Shown in pieces: positions 1-8,788 of a stretch of DNA of 64,000 bases. Under the pieces are notes generated by a model. It saw only the letters and a program-made list of their open reading frames with translations. It had not been told where the DNA came from and made no database searches. The position numbers were made by a program, and so were the translations under genes. Each line of letters starts with the position of its first letter. The first letter of the stretch is position 1. The stretch is from contig NZ_CP012159.1 in assembly GCF_001189295.1 (NCBI RefSeq), positions 558,001 through 622,000 on the forward strand, written 5' to 3'. Source of the stretch: Chondromyces crocatus (GTDB taxonomy: Bacteria > Myxococcota_A > Polyangia > Polyangiales > Polyangiaceae).

Positions 1-346
1 CCATGAGGGCCGCTGGCGACCCACTGGCTTGGGAGAACATCATCGTCCGGCTCAGACGAAGGCCTGGGAGAGCTGCGGACACATCGGCGACCCCGGGCGG
101 GTGATCGTAGCTGACCCGTGGACAGGAGGCACTGGAGAGAGACGCCTTGGCTGGTCCAGGTCCCTGGTTCGAAGCATCCGCCATGACGCCGTCACCCTCT
201 GCTGCGCTGGCCGCCGGGGTAGACATCTCGCGATCTCCGGCGCTGCCCATCTGACGTGCTGCGGCATGTTCCTCGCTCATGCGCCTGACGCTGCGCGGAG
301 CACGCTCGCCAAGCTGCGTGCGTCTGCCTGTCAGGAGATCGGGTTC
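1..346. other. No recognisable gene
   Basis: No reading frame here has a recognisable product. A plus-strand frame is open from about position 29 into the ComEA-like gene, but its N-terminal 106 residues look like read-through non-coding sequence and a good ribosome-binding site lies just before the ATG at 347. A short GGTTCGAA at about 170 resembles a tRNA T-loop, but no flanking stem or cloverleaf can be drawn. Confidence 0.5.
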
Positions 347-946
347 ATGATCAAATTGGAACATTCCGACGAGGGTGAGCCTCCCGCTGTGGACGCGACA
401 GCATCCAGACACGAACTCTGGAAACGGGCACTCGGGGCGATCGCTCAATCGACCTGGCTCCCCGTTGGCGCCCGGGTCGTTACGGGCCTTGTCGGCGTTC
501 TTGCTCTGGCGATGATCGGCTCGGGGCAGGCCTTTTTCTCGATCCCCGTCGTGGGGGCTGCTCCCAGCATCCCCACGACGCTGGCTGCTGGAGAAAGCGA
601 GGGGCGACCGACCGGAGAACCCAGCGCTCAAGGGGATCATGCTGCCGAACTCGCCAGCGCCCCGACGCCTGGTACGCCGGACGGCACGGTGCTCGACGGC
701 GGGATCGCAGATGCAGAAGTCCCGGCGACCGCGGTCTTGCCGGATGGGCGGGTTGTTCTCAACCTCGCAAGCGCGGAGGACCTCCGGCGACTCCCGGGGA
801 TAGGACCGACCAAGGCCGCAGGAATCCTCGCGCTGCGAATGAAACTGAAACGCTTCCGGAAAATCGAGGATTTGAGGAGAGTGAAGGGCATCGGCAGGCG
901 CTCGCTCGAGCGGTTGCGGCCGCTATGCGTCGTGGACCCACCGTAG
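347..946 (+). CDS. ComEA-like helix-hairpin-helix protein
   Basis: Predicted 199-residue protein. The start at 347 is chosen because AGGAG sits nine bases upstream, although the frame stays open further 5'. A single hydrophobic segment (about residues 42-68) is followed by a low-complexity linker and a C-terminal tandem helix-hairpin-helix region (about 130-195) containing LRRLPGIGPTKAAGIL and LRRVKGIGRRSLERL. In ComEA proteins this fold binds double-stranded DNA non-specifically at the outer face of the membrane during transformation. The anchor plus HhH layout fits that role, but no other competence gene is nearby, so uptake function is inferred. It is followed 46 bases later by mpl on the same strand. 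Confidence 0.75.
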   Translation: MIKLEHSDEGEPPAVDATASRHELWKRALGAIAQSTWLPVGARVVTGLVGVLALAMIGSGQAFFSIPVVGAAPSIPTTLAAGESEGRPTGEPSAQGDHAAELASAPTPGTPDGTVLDGGIADAEVPATAVLPDGRVVLNLASAEDLRRLPGIGPTKAAGILALRMKLKRFRKIEDLRRVKGIGRRSLERLRPLCVVDPP

Positions 947-992
947 CGGTTTTGTTGCCGCGTGACGCTGCCTGGGCAAGATCCTGGCACTG

Positions 993-2474
993 ATGCATGT
1001 GCATTTCATCGGGGTCGCCGGGTCAGGCATGGGCGCACTCGCGGGCCTCTTCAAGGCAGCCGGTCATGATGTCTCGGGCTCGGACGTCGCGTTCCACCCC
1101 CCCATGGGGCCCGCACTGGAGCGCTGGGGGATCCGACTCCTGCCTGGTTTCGACGCAGCTCACCTGGATCCGCGTCCCGACCTGGTCGTGGTTGGCAATG
1201 TCTGTCGACCGAACAACCCGGAAGCGCGCGCGGCCATCGACGCGGGCTTGCCGACCACGACCATGGCCCACGCGCTGGCGGAACATCTTCTGCGCGGTCG
1301 AACCCCGCTCGTCGTCGCTGGAACCCATGGCAAGACGACCACCAGCGCCTTGTGTGCTTGGCTCCTGCACCAGGGAGGGCGAGATCCAGCGTTCCTCATC
1401 GGTGGCTTGCCCAAGAACTTCGACGCGAGCTTTCGCCTCTCTCAGTCCACGTCGAACCGTGGTCTCCAGCTCGCCCTGGGGCAAGGCGGCGCTGTACGCG
1501 CAAACCCCTTCGTGATCGAAGGGGACGAGTACGACACCGCGTTCTTCGAGAAGACGCCCAAGTTCTGGCACTATCGGCCCCAGGTCGGCATCATCACCTC
1601 GATCGAGCACGATCACATCGACATCTATCCGGACGAGTCGTCATACCTTGCGGCATTTCGTGGATTCGTGGAGCGGATCCCGGAGGGTGGATTGATCATC
1701 GCTGCAGCCCACGACCGACACGTCGTGGAGACGGTATCGTCGACAGCACGCGCTCCCATCGCCTGGTTTGCTCTGGAGGGCGATGACACCCATGGCATGC
1801 CTCCTCATTGGCTGGCTGCACCTTCGGGCGCGGATTCAGCAGGTCAATCGTTCGATCTTTTCGCTGGCGGCGTCTTCGCCGGAAGGTTCGGCCTCAAGAT
1901 CCCGGGCCTCCACAACGTGCGGAATGCTGTCGCGGCGCTCGCTGCGGCGGCTCAGGGATTCGGGATACCCCTGGGAACCCTGGGACCGGCCTTGCCGCAG
2001 TTCGAAGGAGTGCGACGCCGTCAGGATCTCGTCTTCGAGGTCGATGGCCTCCGCGTCTATGACGATTTCGCGCATCACCCCACCGCAGTGGACGAGACGC
2101 TGAAAGGGCTCCGGACCAAGCACGCATCAGGGCGCCTGTGGGCGGTCTTCGAGCCACGGAGCGCCACAGCTTGCAGAGGGCTGCACCAGCAGGCCTATGA
2201 ACACGCCTTCGATGCAGCGGACAGGATCGTTCTGGCACCACTCGGCCGCTCCGACATCCCTGCAGACGAACAGCTCGACCGCCCTCGCCTCGCCGCAGCG
2301 CTCAAGTCCCGAGGAAAAGACGCAGACGCCGCGACGTCGATCGATGCGATCGTCGATTCGATCGCACGAGATGCACTCCCTGGTGACACCATCGCGCTGC
2401 TATCGAACGGCAGCTTCGGCGGTATTCACGAAAAGCTGCGCGCCAGGCTCGCGAAGAAGCAAGACGAGGGTTGA
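993..2474 (+). CDS. mpl: UDP-N-acetylmuramate:L-alanyl-gamma-D-glutamyl-meso-diaminopimelate ligase
   Basis: 493-residue Mur-ligase family enzyme of Mpl type. It reattaches the murein tripeptide L-Ala-gamma-D-Glu-meso-DAP to UDP-MurNAc, recycling cell-wall fragments in the cytoplasm. The N-terminal nucleotide-binding domain opens with HFIGVAGSGMGALAGL. The ATP-binding loop GTHGKTT is at about residues 110-116. GDEYDTAFFEKTPKF and the SIEHDHIDIYPD metal/ATP region are the Mpl version of the central domain. The length matches the family (about 450-500), and the missing MurC signatures separate it from MurC. The start has only a weak Shine-Dalgarno. Confident family assignment. Confidence 0.93.
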   Translation: MHVHFIGVAGSGMGALAGLFKAAGHDVSGSDVAFHPPMGPALERWGIRLLPGFDAAHLDPRPDLVVVGNVCRPNNPEARAAIDAGLPTTTMAHALAEHLLRGRTPLVVAGTHGKTTTSALCAWLLHQGGRDPAFLIGGLPKNFDASFRLSQSTSNRGLQLALGQGGAVRANPFVIEGDEYDTAFFEKTPKFWHYRPQVGIITSIEHDHIDIYPDESSYLAAFRGFVERIPEGGLIIAAAHDRHVVETVSSTARAPIAWFALEGDDTHGMPPHWLAAPSGADSAGQSFDLFAGGVFAGRFGLKIPGLHNVRNAVAALAAAAQGFGIPLGTLGPALPQFEGVRRRQDLVFEVDGLRVYDDFAHHPTAVDETLKGLRTKHASGRLWAVFEPRSATACRGLHQQAYEHAFDAADRIVLAPLGRSDIPADEQLDRPRLAAALKSRGKDADAATSIDAIVDSIARDALPGDTIALLSNGSFGGIHEKLRARLAKKQDEG

Positions 2475-2658
2475 ACGCATCGAAGGGAACGGCAAAGGCG
2501 GACCACAGGCCGATTCGCCTCCATGGGTTCACTCGGCAATCAGGTGGCCCGGCACATCTCCGAGGCAGCAGTCTGCCTGAGCAGATCGCGGCGCATTTCG
2601 TCGCAAGAAGCAAGTCGATCCAGGGGAGACGCTTCGCTCTGGTGCAGGTCGAGGAGAG

Positions 2659-2686
2659 TTGACGCTGAGCGAGGCTGACCTACACT
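2659..2686 (+). promoter_or_regulatory. Sigma-70-type promoter of the 6S RNA gene
   Basis: TTGACG (2659-2664), a 16-base spacer and TACACT (2681-2686) form a near-consensus housekeeping promoter. The expected start, seven to eight bases after the -10, falls at 2693-2694. That is where the 5' strand of the predicted 6S RNA closing stem (GTTCC, 2694-2698) begins, so promoter and RNA support each other. Confidence 0.7.
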
Positions 2687-2693
2687 CTGTCGT

Positions 2694-2882
2694 GTTCCCT
2701 CTGCCTGTTCAGTGGGTAAGGACGAATGAATCCCGAGTAAGCACGAACCAGGGAGCCTCTCGCTGCCGTGGTGAGCTAGGCCCGGAACGAAGTCACCGGG
2801 AAGCCTGAAGCGGTATATCGGCTCCCACCTAGCGTCAGCTAGGGGTTCACGTCCTTTCGCTCACGTTCAGGTGGTACGGAAC
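2694..2882 (+). ncRNA. ssrS: 6S RNA
   Basis: A roughly 189-nt RNA folded as one long interrupted hairpin, the hallmark of 6S RNA, which binds sigma-70 RNA polymerase by mimicking an open promoter. The closing stem is GTTCC (2694-2698) with GGAAC (2878-2882). The next stem pairs CCTG...TTCAGTG...AAGGACG on the 5' side with CGTCCTTTCGCTCACGTTCAGG (from about 2850) on the 3' side. The central region has GTGAGC..., a CCCGG/CCGGG hairpin ending in GGGAAGCCTGAA, and a CACCTAGC/GCTAGGGGTTCACG hairpin, in the same order as proteobacterial 6S RNAs (GAGAAGCCT and GGGTTCA in E. coli). Size, promoter and terminator all fit. A covariance-model search was not possible. Confidence 0.75.
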
Positions 2883-2883
2883 G

Positions 2884-2922
2884 GCTACGGGCCGATGCTT
2901 TGGCGTCGGCCCGTAGCTTTTT
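2884..2922 (+). terminator. Rho-independent terminator of 6S RNA
   Basis: A 15-bp stem, GCTACGGGCCGATGC (2884-2898) with GCGTCGGCCCGTAGC (2903-2917), contains one G-U pair and a TTTG loop, followed by five T (2918-2922). It begins two bases after the 6S closing stem, so the RNA ends here. The next 213 bases, to the following gene, show nothing else recognisable. Confidence 0.88.
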
Positions 2923-3135
2923 GTCTCGTTCATCCCAGGGCTCACCGAGATGCGCCAGCCGGATGGCGCGTGCTCGGCGCGTGGATGGCACGGCGCATAT
3001 TTTCACCCCTTGCTGTCGATGCCCTGTGGGAAGGCTGTCGGAGACCGGAATGCGTGAAGCCGTACCGTGGCTCGACAGTACGGCCGCCTGCTTTTGTTTC
3101 ATTTCCTTAGATCATTCCGGTAGCTTGCCCCTGCG

Positions 3136-3957
3136 ATGGAGACGAAATCCCCTCAGTTCGCCGGGGCGGCTCACCCGGATGACGGCCGGCATACGAGTGG
3201 AGCTTCTGGCCTTCGACCCCCGTTCCGCACAAGCCGGCTCCTGCGTCGTGCAGCCCTCACCCTGGCCATCGTCCTGATGCCCGGTGCGGCCATCGCGGCG
3301 TCCGTGACCGTCAAAGGCAAGCTCGTCGGAGCCACCAAGCTTCTGAATCAGGTCTGGAACGAAGCCAAAGAAGCCAAGTCCAATCGCTTCACCTTTCGTG
3401 AGCCGTCTCCGACCGTGCGCGCCGACGTCCGCGCCTTGACGAGCTATCTGCCCAAAGAGGTCTGCGTCGCGGCACTCGGGAGCAAAGGCGCCCCCATGAA
3501 CGCACCGCTTCGCGTCGTGGTCGCCGGGGGTCGGACGTCTCCCGTCACGCTCGTCGTGGCAGAGGGGCAGCAGATCCTCTTCGACAATCAGGATCCGTTT
3601 CCTCACAAACTCTACGACACCCAGAGCAAGGGGCTGCAGGCGGTCGAAACAGCGGCCGGCAAGTCGCGCACGTGGACCCCACCAGGGCCTGGGAAATACG
3701 AGATTCGCGATCAGCTCGCGCCGAGCGTCCGCTCCTGGATCGTCGTCGAATCGAGGACGGTCGCCGTGGGTTTCCCCGATCGGCTCGGCAACTTCGCCAT
3801 GGATCTCCAGCCGGGGACGTACACGCTGCGCGGCTACCACAACGGCGAGGCCGTGGGCGTCGAGCTACCAATCACGGTGACGCCTGCACCTGCAGAGCAG
3901 CTCCTCCGGGAAACGCTGAAGGTCGCCGAACCCGATACCAAGGCGAAGGAGAAGTAG
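3136..3957 (+). CDS. Secreted cupredoxin-like protein with degenerate copper site
   Basis: 273-residue protein with a positively charged N-terminus and a hydrophobic segment ending in GAAIAA (about residues 36-55), read as a signal peptide with an unusually long n-region, so the start may be further in. The central part (about 115-205) has the layout of a plastocyanin-like beta-sandwich: VVVAGG..VTLVVAEGQQILFDNQDPFPHKLYD...GPGKYEI...WIVV. Only the first His (PFPHKLY) of a type-1 copper site is visible; the usual Cys-x-x-His-x-x-Met loop is replaced by IRDQLAPSVRSW. A periplasmic structural or sensory role is therefore more likely than electron transfer. It lies three bases before the membrane sensor at 3961 and is probably co-transcribed with it. 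Confidence 0.6.
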   Translation: METKSPQFAGAAHPDDGRHTSGASGLRPPFRTSRLLRRAALTLAIVLMPGAAIAASVTVKGKLVGATKLLNQVWNEAKEAKSNRFTFREPSPTVRADVRALTSYLPKEVCVAALGSKGAPMNAPLRVVVAGGRTSPVTLVVAEGQQILFDNQDPFPHKLYDTQSKGLQAVETAAGKSRTWTPPGPGKYEIRDQLAPSVRSWIVVESRTVAVGFPDRLGNFAMDLQPGTYTLRGYHNGEAVGVELPITVTPAPAEQLLRETLKVAEPDTKAKEK

Positions 3958-3960
3958 ACG

Positions 3961-5673
3961 ATGCTGCTCTCCCGATTCTGGTACGGCGTGCTCGCCCTCG
4001 CACTGGGCGCAGCCGTGTTCATGCTGTTCGTCGCGGCCGAGGTGTACAACCGTGTCGGCAATCGCGCCATGAGCGAGTCACTGAGCGCCGACTCGAGTGC
4101 GGTCGAGTGGTACCTCAACGACGACGCGCGGAAGCGCTCAGCGCTTCTGATCCGACCGTCGCTCAACACCGATCTTCGCGCCGCGCTCGCCAAGGCCTCG
4201 ACGGAGGTCAAGCCGGGTGCCGAGGTCCGCGAGAAGGCACGCAAGGCGCTGCGCGGCGACGTCGACGAGTTCCCGGCCGATCTGAAATTCGACGCCGTCT
4301 GGGCCGTCGATGCAGGTGGCCGCGTCATCGCAGCGGTGGGCTTCGAGCACCGCGAGGACTGGGAGCTCGGCGGCTACCCGGCGGTCGCTGACGCGCTTCA
4401 TGGCTGGATCCGGGACGATGCGTGGGTGTGGAAGGGTCGGATCTACCGGGTGACGACCAGGCCGGTAGAGCAGGAGGTCAACGGCGATCCCGTAGGGGCT
4501 GTGATCGGCGCCAAGATCGTCGATGACATGTTCGCCCGCGCTGTCTCGAAGCGGACCGGCGCCGCGATCGCTTTCTACGCAGAGGGTGCGCGTGTGGCCT
4601 CCGGGGCGCCGGAAGGCTTCGACAAAGCGAACCTCGACCAGATCACCCAGGACCTGAAGCTGCTCGACGACAACAAGGACTACAAGGAGAAGGGCCGCAC
4701 GGAGGTGCGCGTCATCGGTGCCCATCTCGGCGTCGTCTATGCGCGGCTCGCTGGTGAAGCGTGGGAGCTCGGCGCCGGCTATGCGGTCGGAAGGCTGGCC
4801 GCTGCCGTGGACTCCCCGGCAGGATTTCTGGACCTCGCCACCAATGACGACAAGGCGAAGGTGCCGACGATCTTCATCCTGCTCGTGGTCGTCGCCGCAG
4901 CGGGACTCGGCTTGCTGTTCTCGCTCCTCGAACACACCCGTCCGCTGCAGGTTTTCCGAGCCGAAGCCATTCGACTGGCCAAAGGTGAGATCGACGTCCT
5001 CGCGCCGAGTCGTTTCCGGGGCGCGTACAAGAAGATCGCGGCAGAACTCAACGACGGCATCGAGAAGGTCGCGGCGAAGGGTGGCGCTCCGAGAAAAGCT
5101 GCGGACCTCGAGCAAGTGCTGGGACCCATCCCTGCACAGCCAGCGATGAGCGCCTTTGCCGTGCCCGACACCTCTGGTCCCGTGAGCCAGCCGCGCTCCG
5201 GACCGCAACGTCCTCCGTTGAGCGGACGAGGTGCTGGCCCACGACCTCCGGGAGCCATCGGCGGTGGTCCCTCTTCGGGCCGCTCGGACGAGGCCGCCGT
5301 CGAGCTTCAATCCGAACCTCCGGCCGCCATCGGCGGCCCGCCCCGGCCTCCGCCTCCCCGACGCCCAGCACCCCCTCGGCCTCCTGGGGCAGAACTCTCG
5401 GAGCCAGGCGTGGCGCAGGAAGCTCCTGGTGAAGCTCACGAGGAAGGCCAAGCCGTCGATGAGCTCACCGAATGGCGTGCTGTCTACGAAGAGTTCCGTA
5501 CCGTGAAGCAGCAGTGCGGAGAGCCCGTCGATTCGCTGACGTTCGAGAAATTCAAGGCAACGCTGCAGCGCAACAAGGACGCGCTGGTGAGCCGCCACCA
5601 GTGCTCGCGGGTCAAGTTCACGGTGTATGTGAAAGACGGCAAGGCAGCGTTGAAGGCATCACCGGTGAAGTGA
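3961..5673 (+). CDS. Membrane-anchored sensor with MXAN_5187-like C-terminal domain
   Basis: 570 residues. A first transmembrane helix (about 8-28) and a second (about 302-323) enclose a roughly 270-residue periplasmic region containing FDAVWAVDAGGRVIAAVGF, like a double-Cache/PAS-type sensor fold. After TM2 comes a HAMP-like stretch (RPLQVFRAEAIRLAKGE), then about 110 residues of Pro/Gly/Ala-rich linker. The C-terminal block of about 70 residues (WRAVYEEFRTVKQQCG...FEKFKATLQRNKDAL) resembles the tail of myxobacterial MXAN_5187-type proteins. No kinase, cyclase or methyl-accepting domain is present, so the output is unknown. It sits between the cupredoxin-like protein and a FadL-type porin, suggesting an envelope-sensing unit. 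Confidence 0.6.
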   Translation: MLLSRFWYGVLALALGAAVFMLFVAAEVYNRVGNRAMSESLSADSSAVEWYLNDDARKRSALLIRPSLNTDLRAALAKASTEVKPGAEVREKARKALRGDVDEFPADLKFDAVWAVDAGGRVIAAVGFEHREDWELGGYPAVADALHGWIRDDAWVWKGRIYRVTTRPVEQEVNGDPVGAVIGAKIVDDMFARAVSKRTGAAIAFYAEGARVASGAPEGFDKANLDQITQDLKLLDDNKDYKEKGRTEVRVIGAHLGVVYARLAGEAWELGAGYAVGRLAAAVDSPAGFLDLATNDDKAKVPTIFILLVVVAAAGLGLLFSLLEHTRPLQVFRAEAIRLAKGEIDVLAPSRFRGAYKKIAAELNDGIEKVAAKGGAPRKAADLEQVLGPIPAQPAMSAFAVPDTSGPVSQPRSGPQRPPLSGRGAGPRPPGAIGGGPSSGRSDEAAVELQSEPPAAIGGPPRPPPPRRPAPPRPPGAELSEPGVAQEAPGEAHEEGQAVDELTEWRAVYEEFRTVKQQCGEPVDSLTFEKFKATLQRNKDALVSRHQCSRVKFTVYVKDGKAALKASPVK

Positions 5674-5708
5674 TGCCGCCCAGCAACGTCGTGGGGGGGG
5701 TAACGGGC

Positions 5709-7298
5709 ATGACGAAGACCGACACAGCGTCTTCCTGGTCGTGGCATCTGGGACGTCTTCTGGCCGTGGGTAGCGCCACGCTGCTCACGCTGACGTCGAG
5801 TCTCCCTGCCGCAGCGTCGACGGGTCTGGACTCCCCCGAGATCGGTGTGAGCCAGGCCGGCCGCGGGAGCGCGTGGGTCGCTCGTGCCGACGACCCCATG
5901 GCTGCCTACATGAACCCGGCAGCCCTCGTCACCCAGGCGAGCGGCGTGCACGTCGGGGCACACCTTCTCGTTCTCAACCGGTGCTTCACACGGCGTGGCC
6001 CAGGGAACACGCCAGTACCGCCCAGCGCGAGCGCACCTGGCACCTTCCCGGCCCCTGGCACGCCAGGAGGCCCCCCTGCCGCCGTGTGCATGGAGGGGGG
6101 CGCATTCCCGAATCCCCAGGCGGCAGCGACATTTCGGATCACCGATGATCTCGCCATCGGCCTTGCCGTCCTCGGTCCACATTCGAACGGCGCGATCGTC
6201 TTTCCGGAGACCGTGACCGAGCAGGGCAACCGCGTACAGCCCGCCGCTCAACGCTACCAGCTCGTCTCCTCGGACTCTCTGATCCTCTCACCGACCCTGT
6301 CGGTGAGCTACGCGATCACGCCTGAGCTCTCCCTGGGAGCTGGCTTCATCTGGGGTGTCGGAGCCATCGACGTGGTGAACTTCTCCGAGGCGACGTCATC
6401 TCCCGGTGGGGACGACTTCAACGCGCACCAGGATCTGAAATCTCGTCTCCGAGGTGTCGACGCCTTCATGCCCGGCTTCGTCCTGGGAGCGCTTTGGTCA
6501 CCGACCTCGCGCCTCGATGTCGGCGCCTGGTTCAAGTGGCAGGACGCGCTCCGCACGTCGACCCGCATCACCATCGAGTCGCTCTACTGGTCGCCCTCTG
6601 GTGGAAAGAATGAGCAGCGATGTGCTGGCGCCGAAGCAGGCTGCAATGTGACCGACGCTGAAGACGCGGGCACCTTCCACCTCCGCATCCCCATGGAGGC
6701 GCGCCTGGGTTTTCGATACCACCACCCGCGCGCCGGCTCTGCTCGACCAGCATGGGCCTCGACAGATCGCCGCGTGCGAGACCCGATGAGCGAGGACCTC
6801 TTCGACGTCGAGGTCGACTTCACCTGGGCACACAACAGCGTCGTCGATGCCATCGAGGTCCGCTTCAAGCCGAACACCATCCCTGTCCGCGATACGCCAG
6901 GCTTCGTCCCCGCCAATGCAGACATTCCGCACGCATGGCGTGATGTGTTCGGCGTGCGCGTCGGCGGAGACGTCGTCGTCCTCCCCAACCTGCTCTCACT
7001 GCGTGGGGGTGGGTTCTACGAGACGAAGGGACAGGATGACGCCTACCTGAACGTCGACTTCCACCTGGGCTGGCGCCTGGGAGTGGCCGGTGGCGCGACC
7101 GCTCGACTCGGGCCCATCGACCTCTCCGTGGCTTACCAGCACACCTTTTTTGGCGCGCTGGACAACGGGGGCGAGGGCAAAGTGAAAGCCCTCTCCGGTG
7201 ATGCGGCGACTGGTTATCGCAGTGTCCAAGCGATTAACGGCGGCCGGTTGACGAGCAGCCTCAATGAAGTCGGCCTGAGCGGGACGATGAGGTTCTGA
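5709..7298 (+). CDS. FadL/OmpP1-type outer-membrane transport protein
   Basis: About 529 residues. A cleavable signal peptide (to about AAA-S, residue 37) is followed by LDSPEIGVSQAGRGSAWVARADDPMAAYMNPAALV, the typical N-terminal hatch start of OmpP1/FadL/TodX proteins, then alternating beta-barrel strands ending in LSGTMRF with the C-terminal Phe expected for BAM insertion. Members import hydrophobic compounds such as long-chain fatty acids across the outer membrane. The start at 5709 is preferred because it gives a compact signal peptide after a G-rich tract. An alternative ATG at 5673 overlaps the upstream stop (TGATG) and would add 12 residues, implying translational coupling. Confidence 0.8.
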   Translation: MTKTDTASSWSWHLGRLLAVGSATLLTLTSSLPAAASTGLDSPEIGVSQAGRGSAWVARADDPMAAYMNPAALVTQASGVHVGAHLLVLNRCFTRRGPGNTPVPPSASAPGTFPAPGTPGGPPAAVCMEGGAFPNPQAAATFRITDDLAIGLAVLGPHSNGAIVFPETVTEQGNRVQPAAQRYQLVSSDSLILSPTLSVSYAITPELSLGAGFIWGVGAIDVVNFSEATSSPGGDDFNAHQDLKSRLRGVDAFMPGFVLGALWSPTSRLDVGAWFKWQDALRTSTRITIESLYWSPSGGKNEQRCAGAEAGCNVTDAEDAGTFHLRIPMEARLGFRYHHPRAGSARPAWASTDRRVRDPMSEDLFDVEVDFTWAHNSVVDAIEVRFKPNTIPVRDTPGFVPANADIPHAWRDVFGVRVGGDVVVLPNLLSLRGGGFYETKGQDDAYLNVDFHLGWRLGVAGGATARLGPIDLSVAYQHTFFGALDNGGEGKVKALSGDAATGYRSVQAINGGRLTSSLNEVGLSGTMRF

Positions 7299-7314
7299 AC
7301 AGACGCGCCGCAGG

Positions 7315-7827
7315 TCACGCCCGCTCTCCGGAGACGTGCGTCACGAAGGCGACGGCCATGCAGTACCCCACGGAGAACCCTGTCGCGAGTCGCGCTGAGT
7401 GCGACAGCGGACGAATGCCCAGCTCTTGAATGACCACGTCCCCCACCATGGCAGCGCTCGCGATGCAGAGCAGCACACGCCATGTCCGCATGGAAAGTAG
7501 CGGCCGCGCGATCATCGCCCCCACGACCAGTCCCGAGAAGATGCCAGCGCACCGGCTGCAGACGGGCATCAGCACACTCGTCACCACCAGGGTTCGTTCA
7601 GGCAACCGGTGACACATCGGGGCGAACATGCGGTCCAGCGCGTCTCCGACCACGCCCAGCTCGAAGTAGGCGCGGGCGACCGGGAGCCCCCACGGGAGAA
7701 CGCCGATCAGCACCAACCCCATGCGCATCGTCGCGAGGACCACGGCCTGGGCCTCGCGCCGCGCAGCGGCCTCCGAGCGGGGAATGCAGTCATCACGCAA
7801 GCCGACCTGTGGGTCGGGGCAGGTCAC
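7315..7827 (-). CDS. DUF2085 family membrane protein
   Basis: About 170 residues with roughly four hydrophobic segments. The conserved core MCHRLPERTLVV...MPVCSRCAGIFSGLVVGA carries the Cys-His and CxxC residues characteristic of DUF2085 proteins, whose function is unknown. The GTG start at 7827 is chosen because GGAG lies six bases upstream and the previous gene's stop is at 7830; ATGs at 7728 and 7722 are alternatives. It is the last gene of the trxB-udg-DUF2085 run and ends 16 bases from the convergent FadL gene. Confidence 0.72.
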   Translation of the reverse strand: MTCPDPQVGLRDDCIPRSEAAARREAQAVVLATMRMGLVLIGVLPWGLPVARAYFELGVVGDALDRMFAPMCHRLPERTLVVTSVLMPVCSRCAGIFSGLVVGAMIARPLLSMRTWRVLLCIASAAMVGDVVIQELGIRPLSHSARLATGFSVGYCMAVAFVTHVSGERA

Positions 7828-7829
7828 GC

Positions 7830-8780
7830 TCAGCTCCGCGCAGGCACGGCGCGCCCGAGGAACTGCAGCACCCCTTTGAGATCGCTCCACACCTCACGCT
7901 TGGCGCTCGGTTGCCGCAGCAGATAAGCAGGATGAAAGGTGGGCATCAGCGGGATCGTGCCCTTGTAGAGCTTCCAGGTTCCACGCAGCCGGGTGATCCC
8001 CTCCGCAGTCCCAAGGAGCCCCTGCACTGCCGTCGCACCGAGGGCGACGATGACACGCGGCTTCACGATGTCGAGCTGCCTGGCCAGATAGGGGCTGCAA
8101 GCCTCCATCTCCTGGGGCTCTGGCTTCCTGTTCTTGGGAGGCCGACATTTGACGATGTTGCAGATGTAGACGTCATCTCGGCCATACCCCATCGCCACGA
8201 TCATCTTGTCGAGGAGTTGCCCAGCAGCACCGACGAAGGGCTCACCGCTCAGATCTTCTTCCTGACCAGGACCCTCCCCGATGAACACGATCTCGGCATT
8301 CGGACTTCCCCGATGCAGCACGGTGTGGGTGCGGCCAGCATGGAGCCCGCAGCGCTGGCAGCCGCGGACCTCCTGATCAACGAGCACAAGGCGTGAATGT
8401 CGTCCCTCCAGGCTGTCGTCGGTCGCTGCTCCAGATCCGGAAGGCTCGACCCCGTGGAGCGAGGGTGGCGAAGCCGAGGACCGTGCTTCCGGCTCCACCT
8501 CGGCCGGGGGAGGGAGACGTACTGCTGGCGGTGCAACCTGCGGGGGCTCCTCAACCTCATACGGCGAGGCGGACAAAGGATGCGCCACCTCTGGAATCGC
8601 CGCGGACTCCTGACGCGGAGGCGCCGCTTGGGTCAGCTCTTGCGTCTCGAAGTGAAGAGCTTTCAGCTCCTCAGCGGGAGGGAGGCCCGTCGTCCCGGAG
8701 ATTGCATGCCACTCCAAGAAAGCACGTACTGCCGATGTCAGCTCTGCAATCTCCGCGCGAAGCGCCTCCGTCTCCATCAT
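7830..8780 (-). CDS. Uracil-DNA glycosylase, family 4 type
   Basis: 316 residues. The C-terminal 190 or so form a UDG superfamily domain of the Fe-S-containing type 4/5 group: FIGEGPGQEEDLSGEPFVG (motif 1), NIVKCRPPKNRKPEPQE (conserved Cys region) and TFHPAYLLR (motif 2). Upstream CQRCGL and C(N)IVKC/CSPYL supply the Cys ligands expected for a 4Fe-4S cluster. These enzymes excise uracil from DNA to start base-excision repair. The first 120 residues or so are a Pro/Glu-rich extension without a recognised fold, which lengthens the protein beyond the usual 200-odd residues. The start lies eight bases after the trxB stop. Confidence 0.9.
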   Translation of the reverse strand: MMETEALRAEIAELTSAVRAFLEWHAISGTTGLPPAEELKALHFETQELTQAAPPRQESAAIPEVAHPLSASPYEVEEPPQVAPPAVRLPPPAEVEPEARSSASPPSLHGVEPSGSGAATDDSLEGRHSRLVLVDQEVRGCQRCGLHAGRTHTVLHRGSPNAEIVFIGEGPGQEEDLSGEPFVGAAGQLLDKMIVAMGYGRDDVYICNIVKCRPPKNRKPEPQEMEACSPYLARQLDIVKPRVIVALGATAVQGLLGTAEGITRLRGTWKLYKGTIPLMPTFHPAYLLRQPSAKREVWSDLKGVLQFLGRAVPARS

Positions 8781-8788
8781 GGGCTCGC

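Noticed and set aside
165-205. tRNA-like T-loop GGTTCGAA
   Set aside because: The flanking bases do not pair into a T-stem, and no acceptor or anticodon stems fit.
2471-2662. 63-codon frame overlapping the mpl stop and ending in the 6S promoter
   Set aside because: No conserved features, and it would run through the 6S promoter -35.
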